From assembly GCA_010909165.1 (NCBI GenBank), contig MU008170.1, forward strand, positions 806,001-870,000: 64,000 nucleotides of DNA. Direction: 5' to 3'. Below the pieces are notes generated by a model that was not told the origin of the DNA, made no database searches, and was given only the letters and a program-made list of their open reading frames with translations. Source of the DNA: Anthoceros angustus. Its lineage: Eukaryota; Streptophyta; Anthocerotopsida; Anthocerotales; Anthocerotaceae. The translations under genes were made by a program, and so were the position numbers. Below, piece after piece: positions 46,595 to 58,460 of the stretch (position 1 is the stretch's first letter; the number at the start of each line of letters is the position of its first letter).

Positions 46595-47984
46595 CTATCT
46601 TGTTCGTCGCTGGAGTCCTCCACGAGGTATACCCTTCCGGTAGTGCTCACGTTTCACAATAGGTGTCCTTGCTCCGGTGATAGCAACCCTCCCTTCTCGC
46701 ACCTTAGGGTCCCACCACCGCTTGAAGTGAATCTCCTTCCTTCCAAAGTGTAGCTTTATGCAGGCCAACCCCCCATGGCCGCCCAAAGAACACCTCATAC
46801 CCTAATGGTCCGGCCGGTTTGATCACAACAAAATCCAGTTTGTAGGGTGCGCCGGCTATGGTGGCCAAGACTCCGGTTAACTCCCCCGCCGGATCTCTTC
46901 TTGACATGTCTGCCATTCTCAGAGTCTTCGTTGAGGGTTCGAAGGATGTGAAGCCCAATTTTCGTGCCGTGGCTTCAGTGATGAGGTTGACTCCGGACCC
47001 CGTGTCCAACGGTACATCCTTGATGATACATCCAGAAATCTCCACTTGTACCACTGGCGCCCCTGGGTCCGTATGGGACACCACCCTCACTTCCACTGTG
47101 CTACCCTTCCTGGCTTTGGTGCTCCGCCGAGGCTGGGTTTCCCTAACCCGAGACCTCTGATTTCGGGTTATCCTCGTTGCCGAAAGGACACAAGGTGCCG
47201 CGATTCATCATCGTCCGCCACATTAAAGGGAGGCTTCTACCCCAATCGAGGATCCTGCTGCTGCGTCCTCATCCTCTCCCGGTCACTTGTGTTCGGTATT
47301 CTCCGGATGCTTGCGCATTTCCTCCGCAACATCTCCACCTCCGGACTCGTGGAAATCGGCTGGCGGGAGGCACCGTTCTCCCCGTCCTGCACGGAGAACT
47401 TCCTTGGTAATCCTCCGAGCTGCCGTCCAGCTCCTTCATCGGTCGGATCCTCGTATTTCCGTTGATTGCCTTCCTCGGCGTCGTGGCGCTTCCTCGATCT
47501 TGTTCTTCTTCAATGGCGCCTTTCGTCGCTCCTTCCTTGACTACGAGTAGACACCTCCAAGATTTACTCCCTTCCTTCGACACCACCTTCTTGTTCTTTT
47601 CCATCTCGCGTACTGGAATCTCTTCCCTCCGAGCATCTTGACTGCAGCAGTCTTAGGAGGTGGCGTTGGTGGTCGGGTTCTCCGCTTGGTGGCATACTGC
47701 CCTTGTGCGGGGTTGGGACATAGCGTCGCCTGCCATATGCCCACCGCTGCCGCCACACACGCTCAAGTCCCCATTACCGCCTGGGTACGGACACGCGTTG
47801 GAGTAATGGCGGATTCCGCAGTTCCAAGACCACCTGCGGAGGATACGAAGGCTCCCATGCGGTCTTTGCATCGGTGGGGCCTGTTGGTGACGGACCTCGG
47901 TTGACGGATACATGGTTTTGGGATATCGCGGCCCGGAGGGGCTTCTGACTGCAGGCCTCTTCCCATTGCTCCTCGCCTCCTCGG
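46595..47984 (-). repeat. gag-protease segment, copy A of a tandem duplication
   Basis: This 1.39-kb segment recurs next to it at 47985-49385. On the minus strand it holds zinc-knuckle codons (NCG..HYSNACP and CGG.GHMA...C near 47870-47700). It continues with an Arg/Pro/Lys-rich linker, a charged segment, and the aspartyl protease with VPLDTGSGVNLITEATARKL and VFFGRPWGVGLHKATLW (47096-46704). The protease frame is open for 130 codons, with the catalytic DTG intact. Confidence 0.88.
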
Positions 47985-49385
47985 AACTATCTTGTTCGTC
48001 GCCCGGTGGAGTCCTCCTGAGGTATACCCCGGTAGTGCTCACGGTTTCTCCACAATAGGTGTCCTTGCTCCGGTGATAGCAACCCTCCCTTCTCGCACCT
48101 TAGGGTCCCGGTCCCGGCTTGAAGTGAATCTCCTTCCTTCCAAAGTGTAGCTTTATGCAGGCCAACCCATGGCAGACAACACCTCATACCCTAATGGTCC
48201 GGCGGTTTGATCACAACAAAATCCGGTTTGTAGGGTGCGCTATGGTGGCCAAGACTCGGTTAACTCCCGGATCTCTTCTTGACATATACGCCATCTCGAG
48301 TCTTCGTTGAGGTTGAAGGATGTGAAGCCCAATTTTCGTGCCGTGGCTTGGTGATGAGGTTGACTCCGGACCCGTGTCCAGTGTACATCCTTGATGATAC
48401 ATCCAATCTCCACTTGTACCTGGCCCCAGGTCGTATGGGACACCACCCTCACTTCCTGTGCTACCCTTCACGGCTTTGGTGCTCATGTGGGTTTCCCCTA
48501 ACGGCCCGGACCTCTTGTATTTGGGTTATCCCTCGGCGGTATCGAAAGGACACAAGGTCTGGCGATTCATCATCGGTCCGCCACATTAAAGGCGAGGCTT
48601 CTACCCCAATCGAGGATCCTGTGCTGCGTCCTCATCCTCTCCCGGTCACCGTGTTACGGTATTCTCCGGATGCTTGCGCATTTCCTCCTGCAACATCTCG
48701 GTCACCTCCGGACTACGTCCGGTGGCTGCGAAACCGTCGCGGAGAACTTCCTTGGGTAATCCCTCGCGGAGGCTGCCCGTCGGCCTCCTTCAGCCGGTCG
48801 GATCCTCTGCTGGTATTTCCGTTTGATTGCCTTCCTCGGCGTCGTGGCCTTCCTCGATCTTGTTCTTCTTCAAGCTGGCGCCTTTCGTCGCTCCTTCCTT
48901 GACTCACAGTAGACACCTCAAGATTTCCACGACTCCCTTCCTTCGACACCCCGTACCTTCTTGTTCTTTTCCATCTCGCGTACCTCAGGAATCTCTTCCC
49001 CTCCATGGTGAGCATCTTGACTTGCCGTCAGTGCGGTCTTAGGAGGTGGCGTTGGTGGTCGAGTTCTCCGCTTGGTGTGGCATATCGTACCGTCCTTGTG
49101 GGGTTGGGACATAGCGTCTTGCACCATATGCCCTTGCGATCGCCACCTGACCGCTCGAAGTCCCCATTACCACCTCGTTGGAGTGCGGACACGCGTTGGA
49201 GTAATGGCGAGATTCCGCGGTTCCAACGGACCACGGCCGTCGGAGGATACGAAGGGCTCCCATGCGGTCTTTGCATCGGTGGGGCTCGTTGTGTATTGGA
49301 CCTCCGGTTGGCGGATACATGGTTTTGGGATATCGCGGCCCGGAGGGGCTTCACGCACGATAGGCCTCTTCCCATTGCTCCTCGG
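47985..49385 (-). repeat. gag-protease segment, copy B of a tandem duplication
   Basis: It has the same content as 46595-47984: zinc-knuckle remnants near 49240-49060 and protease at about 48486-48130. Here DTGSG is destroyed by small deletions (reading HWTRVRSQP), while ATARKLGFTSF survives. Differences from copy A are nearly all 1-6 base losses in G/C-rich places. An element with two protease regions is not normal, so this arose after or during replication. Confidence 0.88.
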
Positions 49386-50570
49386 CCTCCTCCTCGTATT
49401 CGTAGTCCACTTGATGCACCGGCCTTGAGGCGGTTGATTTCGAATGGCCGTGTTTCGGCACACGGCACACGAGATGCGTCGCCGTAGTCGTTTTCCGCCT
49501 CTCGGTCCTTAACTGGTTTATCGCGGTCCTCTACTCTCTTTATCACTTTTCCGGTCCTCCGCACTGCCACCTCCTTTGAGGGAGTCGGGTCCGTGGAGCT
49601 TCTCGGAGGTCCGGTGTCACCACCTCCTTCTTACCACCGCTTTTTAGCCGGCCTTCTTGCTCTTCTTCTTGGGGATACTCTTCCTCGCTAGAGACCTCCG
49701 TCTCTTCTTGGACGATTGCTCCTCCTCAAGACACCTCCGATTGGTCTTCCTCCTCCTCTCAAGACTCTTCCTCCTGAGTCGAACCCGTTTCTTCTTCTTC
49801 TTCTTGCCTCCTTGAGCGGATTTCTTTATCCTCGATGTAGCGATTCCTCGTAGTTTTCCGCCTCCTCGACCGCCTTGCCCACGTCCTTCTCGGCTAGCAG
49901 CAGGACGTGCCTGGCCATGGGTTTGGCTAGACCGGCCGCGAACCACCGTACCGCTTGCATCGTGGTATGGGTTGGATGCCGATCCCTCAGGGCATAGAAC
50001 CGCTCGATGTACGAGCCCAGCTTCTCCTTCTTCCTCGCTGATTTTCCAACTTTGATAATACATACCCCTCTGGTCGATCCTCGAAACCGTTCTAAGAAGG
50101 CATTTTCAAAGCTTCAAACGAGGCGGGTGGGGCATTCTCGATTCGATACTTTCATTGAGACCGTCCCTGAGAACCCCTTGGAAAAGCGGATGAGGCTGGC
50201 CGCTCCTCCTGAAGTTGGCTTTGGACATGAAGTCCTCCACAAAGGTCTCGCATCCCGCTCCTTCTTCCCTCCGAATATGGAGTACGCTTGTTTGGTCGAG
50301 TAGGGGCCATGGCCGCCATCGAGGTTAGGCGTGTCCTACCTTCTTCCGTACGCCCTCGTACCGCACTGTCTTGGTCCGACAATTCGACCACGTTCTCCCT
50401 CCTCCTCCGATCGACTGCTGCTCTCGTTGGGTTTGACGTCTCTCCCCGGCTCGGAGAGCACGCGAGGTGACCACGTCCGATCCTCCCGACGTTCACTCTT
50501 GACCGCCGCCGACCGCCACGCATTCACTTACCTTCTCTTCCTAAGGACGACTTTGCGCACCACGACGATT
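49386..50570 (-). pseudogene. Ty3 gag (capsid) region
   Basis: Across frames the minus strand gives KLGSYIERFYALRDRHPTH-like and MARHVLLLAEKDVGKAVEEA-like text, then an Arg/Lys/Glu-rich run with KKSAQGGKKKKKKRVRL. This fits the capsid C-terminal domain followed by a basic linker before the zinc knuckles. Several indels interrupt it. It sits directly downstream of the primer-binding site, as gag should. Confidence 0.65.
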
Positions 50571-50576
50571 TCATTC

Positions 50577-50587
50577 CAACGGCGCCA
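50577..50587 (-). other. Primer-binding site, tRNA-Asp type
   Basis: The minus strand reads TGGCGCCGTTG three bases (TTT) after the 5' LTR end CGTCACA. It matches the first 11 bases of the TGGCGCCGTTGCCGGGGA site complementary to plant tRNA-Asp, used by Tat/Athila-type elements. Beyond base 11 the match stops. Confidence 0.8.
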
Positions 50588-50590
50588 AAA

Positions 50591-53500
50591 TGTGACGATG
50601 GCACACAATCCGTGTCGTTGTAGGAAGAAGTCCGTTCCCAAGGGAATGATAGGCTGCCGTACGCGTGATTCTACCGTCCTTAGCGCCTGCTTCCAACACA
50701 CACACATACTCCTAACTACTCAACGTTCACCGTGTGCCGGATGGTAAAGCGACCCGTCCGTCCGTATCGTCACATACATCCTCACGCATCCCCTTTCCTC
50801 TCTCCTCACACGCTACACTCGTCTTAGAAAAGACGCGGGTTACGCGGACCTCCTCCGTCGTTCACGGGCCTCCGTCCGGGCTCTACACGCCTCCCGAGTT
50901 CCTCGGCCACACGCCCGTTCGTCGGCTCGGGCCGCGCCCGGACGAGCACGGGTCATCACCACCCTTCCCCGACACACCACAACGCGTTAGTCCGTCACGG
51001 GACCTTGATCAATCTCCCGAGCCGCTCGTGCTCGACTCAGACTCACGCAAGAAGACTCACAAAGGTCCGCAAGAACGCGGCATCAACACCAAGAGAAAGA
51101 TGCTTTACTAGAGCTTTCTGCGCCCAAGGCGGCGTCTTTATTACACCCCTATTACGATAGCCATATACCCTAATCGCCGCCTACCATCCTATTTCCTCCC
51201 TATCTCCTTCGCATGGGAAGGTCCGGGCCCCGGAATGGGTGGTCCAATCCCGTCCCCGACAGCTTGTGGCGCACAATCGGATGATCCGTGAGGCGGGCCC
51301 TCCTCTCCCGGAATCCTGCCGTTACACGGCGGTCGACAACCGCCGACCACGACGTCATCCTCCTCGGCCTCCTCGGGTCCTGGGGCCACCACCTATTCCG
51401 TAGCGAAGAGGGGCTCCTCATCGCTGCAGCCCCTCGAGGTCTGCCTCGACTCCCCGAACTTCGTGGAGTCCCCGAGTCCGTCCAGGTCCGACCGGGTCCT
51501 CGGACTGGTCCGGACCTCGTGGTCCGGACTTATTACCGGGTCCGGACTTGTGGTCCGCCTCTCCGGGTCCGGACAAAGTCCGGACTCACGCCCACCCGGT
51601 TTCCTCCCTCACGGACTCCGTGGCTCTCCTCAAGTCCTCCGCTCCCGATCGCCCGGTGACTCCTTCGTGGCCCTCCTTCCATGGTGAGGTGCGGGTGCTT
51701 ACCTCGCGATCCGCCGCCTCCCTCGTTGCCTCCTCCGCTCCTCTCCCGCCTCATTCATCTCAAACAGGCCACTAGGGTCTGGCCGCCCCTGGCCTTCATC
51801 TCCTTCTCGAGCCTTCCAGGGTCCGTCCGTGCGTGGCGCCGAGAGGCTTCTCGCCGTGAGCGTAATAGGCAAAGTCCGAATCGACTTGTTGAATTGCCTC
51901 TTCCACGTGTGCCCGAGCACCGATACTCCCTCCGCCATAAGTGTTCCGGAGCGGGCCGCCCGGCTTGTTGGCCACCTCTCCGCCAGATTTGTGAGCCGGT
52001 CAGATCACGCGAGGCTGGGGCGGCCTCGGTCACCTCCTGCACTGCTGTTGCTCCGCCTCAGCTCCGTTTCCTCTCCATTGCCATTACCATAGCGCAGCGC
52101 TTCCCTTCCGCCTTTCTCACCGGACTTCTTTTCTTCCGTGCTCGCGCTCCGCTCATTCTCGCGCCTTAGCTCCGACTCCCTCTCCAGCGGTACCTCGTCC
52201 GACCCCGGACTTCCTCCTTCTCAGAGCTCGGCAACGCCCAACTCCTTGGATAGTCGCCGATTTTCCTCCGTCTTGACGGAGCCGAGGCACTCTATTTCGT
52301 GCTCAAGTCGTGGATTCTCTCGTTGAGAATCACTGCCGCCCGACGCATCTTGGAGTTGTAGCTCAGGTGTCCTGCTGCCTCCATCTGCCGCCTCCTCTAC
52401 TCTGCACTGCATTCGGAGATCTCCTATCTCCCGAGTCGGCCTCCATCTCCTCCTCCTGCCTTGCTCGATAGCCTTTAGTTAGCTCGGTCACCTTTCCACC
52501 CGATCACGCCCAGTGATCCCGCCGCTTGCCGCGGCTCACTCCTTCGCCGCCTTTACTGGCCTCGCCCACTTGGCGCCGCTTAGCCGGCCGCCCGCCAGTC
52601 CCGAGCTCGCTTGTGCCCGGCCTCTTCCGCCTCCCCGCCCCCTCACCGCAAAGGTCCTCCCGCCTTGGGCCTGAGCTTCACTGTCAGACCTGAAGAACCT
52701 TGGCCCGGAACCGCCCGGCCTCTCGCCACCCGGCGTTCCCTTCCTCGATCCGAGCGAGGGACTCCGCCTTTTCCTTTGCCTCGGCCGCACTTGCTCTTGA
52801 GTTCCACCATCCTCCTCGGGTGGCCTCCACTTCGGGTCTTCTCACTGTACCACAGAGACCCCAAAGCATTCCGTCCATGTGAGTGACTCGTGTTTCTTCC
52901 ACGGCCCGGTGAGGCCCCACAAAGTCCGTAGTGAGCCGGCATTTCTCGGTCCGCCAAGGACCTCCATACCGCAGCCCCGAGTAAGTCCGACTGGGTTCTC
53001 GGACCTAATCAGGGACCCTCGGGTCCGAGTGGTGAGGTCCGAGTCTCACCCTCTTGGCCCTCTTGGCCTCTAACTCCTTTGTGCCCTCTTTCTCCTGGGC
53101 TGAGAGGAGGGGGGTCCGGAGCAAGCTCTTTTGCCCCGGGAGGGACTGGCTGGGTGGCTGCCGCTGACCTCCGCTCCTTGGGCCACGCCTTCGCCTCACC
53201 TCACCTGCAAGGGGTAAGGGCACTGCACCTTCCGAGGTGCGTAGCGGCACCGTCTTCCGCCTCGGCTCCCGCTGAGTTCGGGGCTCGCACCGCCGTGGTT
53301 GTTGGCGTCGCCGTGCCGAGCCGCCAACGCCTCCGCAGCCCTCTCCTCCGCCCCGAGGGGCACCAAAAGGAGGGAAGGGGAATCTCCCAAACTTCCTGGT
53401 GGTGAGGGGTTCGCTCACGTATGGAGTCCGGAATCCTCGCGTCCTCCTCCCGAGTCCGCTTGGTCTTGAAGGACGACCCCACCTCGGCGCCTTGCACGCC

Positions 53501-54724
53501 TACTGGGGGCCTCCACCCCTTCCGAGCGCCTCAAGCTCTCCTCCTTCAGAGCTCAAATGTCCCCATACAATCGTGTATGGGGTCGCCCGATGGCGAGGGC
53601 TTCTCGCTCCTTAGCTGTGCTCCCGATCGAACCAGGCGAAGATAATCCTTCCGCCTTCTTCCTCACTGAGCGCATGCGAGAATACAACAGTTATCACCAA
53701 GGTGATCCACCTTGGTGAGGTTCCAATGGACAATGATCCGGCTACCGCCCTTACTCGACCGTCGCCAGATCGGATATCAACCATCCGTTGGTTGTCCGCG
53801 TTCCAGCCTCAAGACGCCACTGTGGCCCTATCTTCCCTTCGCCTTAAGGGGCTCGCACCACGCCCCTTCTTCCTCCTTGGTTGTAGGCCATCCTCGGGAC
53901 CTCCAAGGTCCATCGCCTGGTCCTCCGGAGGTTCTTGGATCGGACCTCCTTGTTGATCGCCAACATCTTCCGGGCAAACTCCGGACTAGCCGGTGTCCAG
54001 ACCATTTGGAACATCCAGATGCCACCCGCACCAATTCCCCGCTTCCTCCGGCCGGGCCAAGTCCGGATAGCGCCGGTCACAATGTTGCGCTCCACGAGGG
54101 TCCATGGCTCCTGACTCCGCCGCTTTTGGGTGCCATTGCTTCTCCTCCTCTGGGCCGCCGAGTCCGGCACGATGTTCCTCCTTCGCTGCCGCTCCAACCT
54201 TGACGGTGCGCCTTTGTCGACGCCCAAAAGATAGCGCCAGAGAGCCGGATTGGAGCGCAAGGGCTGTGAGGATTGCTCTGAGGCGTGAATGACCTCCCTC
54301 CTTGGCCGGCTGGGAAAGGCGCCTGTCCAGAATCGCTGGGGTCGCATGGCTTACTCGACCCTACGCCTGCTCGCCTTACGGCCGCGGCACCGCTATAACG
54401 GCCTCGCAAGGTTACTTCACCTCATGCATGCCCGACCTCCACTGTGGGCCCACGTGGCGCCGCCTGCATCCTCACGCCCGCTCCTAGGTTACTTTCGCAT
54501 TTCTTATCCTTTTGACTGGAGTGGGTTCCGGACTTATCCGTTACTCGTAGTCCGAGCTTGCCATAGTGGTAGGGGTCCGTTGTTCACTCCAGTCCGGAGT
54601 ATACTCCGAGCCTCGTCCAAGCGCTACCCCAATTTATTCCTCCTTTTCCGCCTTTATTTATCCTTCAATCCTAAAAACAAACCCTACTTATTTCCTTAAC
54701 TCCCCGTGAAGTGCATAGCCCACA
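50591..54724 (-). repeat. 5' LTR of the Ty3 element (4134 bp)
   Basis: On the minus strand it starts TGTGGGCTATGCAC at 54724 and ends CGTCACA at 50591, giving proper TG...CA ends. It matches 39522-43653 almost base for base except for very many 1-6 bp indels. It carries the same GTCCGGAC cluster (51480-51590), the same hairpin (53695-53717) and the same coding-like stretch (about 54290-52550). Confidence 0.92.
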
Positions 54725-54999
54725 CCCACAAGATGTTTCGAAGTTAGTTTAAAACCATAGTATACTATAACGGTGACAAATGCCTTTTGGATGTTTGGAG
54801 GTCTTTTGCACTTCCCTCGCTTTTCAGTGGCTCTCTCATTTCACTCCTCAAAATACTCCCAACATATTTGCCCTCGTAAGCATCGGTGTGGTCCGCTCGC
54901 CACTGCACAAGTATATAGGGTTGGTTGCGAGATGGACATTAACAACCTTCGCTACCTGCTATGTGTGTCGCCTTCACACGGCGTCACAATGAACATTCC

Positions 55000-56290
55000 T
55001 TTCTATCTCTGATATTGCCATTCATCCTCTCCATTTCCTCCTCCGGCTCGATACTTTGATAGGCCCCAGTACCCTTTGTGGTATTTCGCACAACAAAGCC
55101 TCATCAAATACTGCTTCTTCCGGTATCTGCATTGGAGGAACGTGTGCCTCATCCGCTGCCCTGTCGTACATCTCCAGGGGTTATGCAGGACAAGTCCAAT
55201 GTTATGGTCTACTATATTTGCGATTTTAACTTGATCATTCCAGAAATCCGTCCACCATTCTTCCTCCGCAGTAGTCAAATAAGTTGGTAGCTTTATCAAT
55301 CCTTTCTTCAAGTGATCCACGCCTTCACGTGCGGTAAGACCGCCCTCACTGCCCTTTCGCCCGCAGTGCCATCAAGGGAGTCGGGACGACGTCGAACATG
55401 AGACAAAACTCCAGCCCATCTTCTGATTCCCACAATGGCGAGGTAGAGTAACGCTTACTTGAATGACAAGCATTTTCCGCGGCCGACTTTGTCTTCCGTG
55501 TGATTTTGAACGGTGTTGAAATGATAGGTTGTTCAACTTCCGCACCGCTGTATTTCCGTCAATCCTCGCTCCTATAGGCCACACGAATGACCTAAGTCGG
55601 CAACCTCACAACAGCTTACCTCTGGATTTGGCGTGAATGACTCCTCAAAATTTCTTGCATTGTAGGTAAGGACCGCCTCTTTATGCTTTAAATGCTTGGA
55701 GAAACAAGAGAACATTTGATCTACTCGGTCGGTGTATGCCCGACAAGAAGGAAACCAACCTTCACTTTCTCAAACGTCCCGAGTTCCACAAGCATGTTCA
55801 AATACGCAAATAAAAGCTGGTTCTTGTTCTCCCTACATGTGTTGTCCAATCAGATATAACACCTTGGGAAGTAATCCTGCATAGGTATGTATAACATCTG
55901 GATAATGGTTATTGTCGAGTTTGCATCATTGCTAAATTTGCATAATCGAGATAGGCGAATGTGTAGTTATGTATCATGCATGACCACATGTCGTGATTCG
56001 ACTCTCCTCTTTCAAGTCCTTGGGCCACCTCAAAATATGTGGGAGTGAAGTTTTCTTGGTCCATACCATCGATTGATAACAACATATATTTATGAGGCTC
56101 CTTGTAAGATTTTGAGCGATGCTTGGTCAACTTCTTCCTTTCCTCCATCAATCGTATCGATGCTTGTTCGGCCTCTTGGTACAAGGCATTCGCATCACAA
56201 CAATACGGTCGAGATATGGCCAACCATGAAATATACCAAAAGAAGCTATCCGATGATTGGACCAATCGAATGTTATATGCCATCACGCTT
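55000..56290 (-). pseudogene. DUF7869-like transposon protein
   Basis: The minus strand reads HKYMLLSIDGMDQENFTPTY, FEVAQGLERGES, FAYLDYANLAM, a HTYTGLLPKVLYL-like segment, then AYTDRVDQMFSCFSKHLKHK. The SIDGMDQ start and the GHTxxDxDQxFS-like end are the marks I know from the DUF7869 domain, common in mobile-element-like genes of early land plants. It probably contains an RNase H-like fold; function unproven. Frames shift at least three times between 55900 and 55300. Confidence 0.65.
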
Positions 56291-56299
56291 GCACAAAAT

Positions 56300-58460
56300 C
56301 AAATTGTAAATGACATTGAATAGAGATCAATAGCGTGGCATATATACTAAACATGGCGGCGGCAACGTTCATGCGTAGTCGCATGCCGGCACTTATGCGG
56401 CTTGCTTTTCCGCGCTGGCACCATACCACATGGGAGACGGCGTCACGGAATGTGCCGGCGGTGACAAAATCAGCCGACGGGCATTGCGTGCTTTAAGCGG
56501 CATGCTTGATGTACGCGTGGGCGGCATGCTGCCCATGCGCCTCTTCATGCAGGGGCGGCATGCGGCGCCTGCCACCAGGACATTGTGGGGCCCGGCGTGG
56601 CGGCGCCGCCTTACTTTAGAGCCGCCGCTAAGAATGTGAGCGCCAGCATGCCATCGCCCTTGCTTGTGGCGCTCTAGTATCCGCATAGGATGGGAAAGCG
56701 CGAGTTGAAGCATGCCTTGTAGATGCATGGGATGCGCGGCGCCCTCGTGCAATCCTCATGCGGAAGGATGGACTCCATTTCTCCATAGCGGAGCGGGCCG
56801 ATGTGGAGTATGCCTGCGCATGCGCACTCGGAGTTGGGACCATGCAAGATTGGAATGGAGCAAAAGGACTACGGTTTGATATGCATACTTCTCCGGCTGT
56901 GCCATTTCGCGGTTAGATACCAAAGTCCAACATCTCAACTTGTTCATCTTTGATTGAAGTGCCTATTTCAACATTCAATGACCAAGGACCCCCTCACTCA
57001 GGATTGGTTTTTTGGTATGTTGAAACGCTTGAGCAAAAAGATGGAGTTTGTGAGGACGCATCCTTTGCATTGAATCTTGAGATGTCTCTGTCCCATGGGC
57101 ACGCAGAACATGGCGCGTGATGTCTTATTACATTGGAAAGCCGGCATCGCTCTCCATGCTAAAGCATGGGAGGGCATCGAGGCACCCTGCCTTGGGGATA
57201 GCATCTCATGCCTCTACTCCCACACTTACTGCCCTATGCGCCTCTTCAAGGCCTTTAAGCGATTGCATTGGAACTGTCCCATGAGGTGAGTATAAACCTT
57301 GTCTCTTGTTTTGGCACAGAAATTAGGGCGCAAGAGGCTGAAAGGTCTCCCTCCGGCCGCCCCATCCTCAAGAACTGCTGTTGCTCTTGGAAAGCTTCTT
57401 TCGTAAACTTGGGGATGCATAGTTTGTTGCAACAAGGCTTGGAAATCTTCACCGCAGATCTCCTCGCTCTTCTTAATGAAAGCCTGCCGCCAACGAACAC
57501 AAAACCCGCATCATGCTAGGTTGTAATGTCTCAAATAGGCTTGGGATGGTATGTGATGGCATTGCCACCACTCCAGCCTCGTAATTCGTGGAGGTGTCTC
57601 AAATACATCCCGTCCTCTCCATTGGGAGCTCCCCCATGTCCACCACCACGGGTTGAACAATCCCGCCGCGGCGCGACTCTGCTTCCTTCTTGTCTACGGC
57701 GATCCTCCTCGCACGGACTTTTTGCATGGTGAGTACATGTTCAAGTTCCTTGAAGTTGAAATTACATCTTGGGGCATCTGGGAATCTTTGGTGAGTCCTT
57801 CGCCACCAGGACTGCACCAAGCACAACATAGCATTACGGACGAACACATGACACCACATTGACCGACAAATTAGCAAAGAACTTCGCAAAGATGTGACAA
57901 CAATGAATGCGAATCCCTACTGTGGTCATGGAAGGAAGATGAAACAGCCCGCCCCATTCCGGTCGTGGGTGCCACCAGGTTTGCCTCTCTTTCCGAAAAG
58001 TGAATCAAGTACTCTCATGAACTCGGAAGCATCATCTCCTTCCCGCACTTCATCTAACAGGACTCAACATGTTCGGTGAATGCCAATTGAGCGCAAGCTA
58101 GGCGAGATAATGCACGGTGAACAAAAAGCATTACCTCGGCCGTGCGCGTGGCCTGCAAAGATGGTTGCGATGTTGTAGCCGGAAGGTCGCCACGGCCCAA
58201 TCGTCCTCCACAGACTCCAATGAGCTTCGGCTCTTTGTTCATCCCGTCCTCAAAAGAGTCGGAAGGTCATTAAAATAGGAAATGAGTGATTGGAGAATCC
58301 TACACAGATACGCTACAGCCAATGTGCTCTTGGAACTAATGACGGCCAAAAGCTATGCCGCATGGTACGTTAGGACCGCTTCATTTATTCAAAACGACTA
58401 CCGGATCATGACTCGCGTGATGAACGCGGTTTCTTAAGGTCAGTTCCCAATTAGGGTTTA
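56300..58460. other. Transposon-like debris with GC-rich palindromic words
   Basis: 56340-56620 contains several GCGGCATGC / GGCATGCCG words and little else. Minus-strand text from 57880 to 56760 looks partly protein-like (e.g. RRGGIVQPVVVDMGELPMER) but matches nothing I know. It could be the N-terminal part of the DUF7869-like gene, cut by the GC-rich insert. Confidence 0.4.

Larger units (their letters stand above)
39522..54724 (-). mobile_element. Ty3-type LTR retrotransposon, 15.2 kb, minus strand
   Basis: Two long direct repeats (39522-43653 and 50591-54724) flank gag, protease, reverse transcriptase and integrase in that order on the minus strand. A primer-binding site follows the 5' LTR and a polypurine tract precedes the 3' LTR. 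RT-before-integrase order is Ty3/gypsy. The tRNA-Asp-type primer site and large size fit the Tat/Athila-like clade of plants. Coding is broken by many small indels. No matching target-site duplication was seen next to the ends. Confidence 0.9.
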
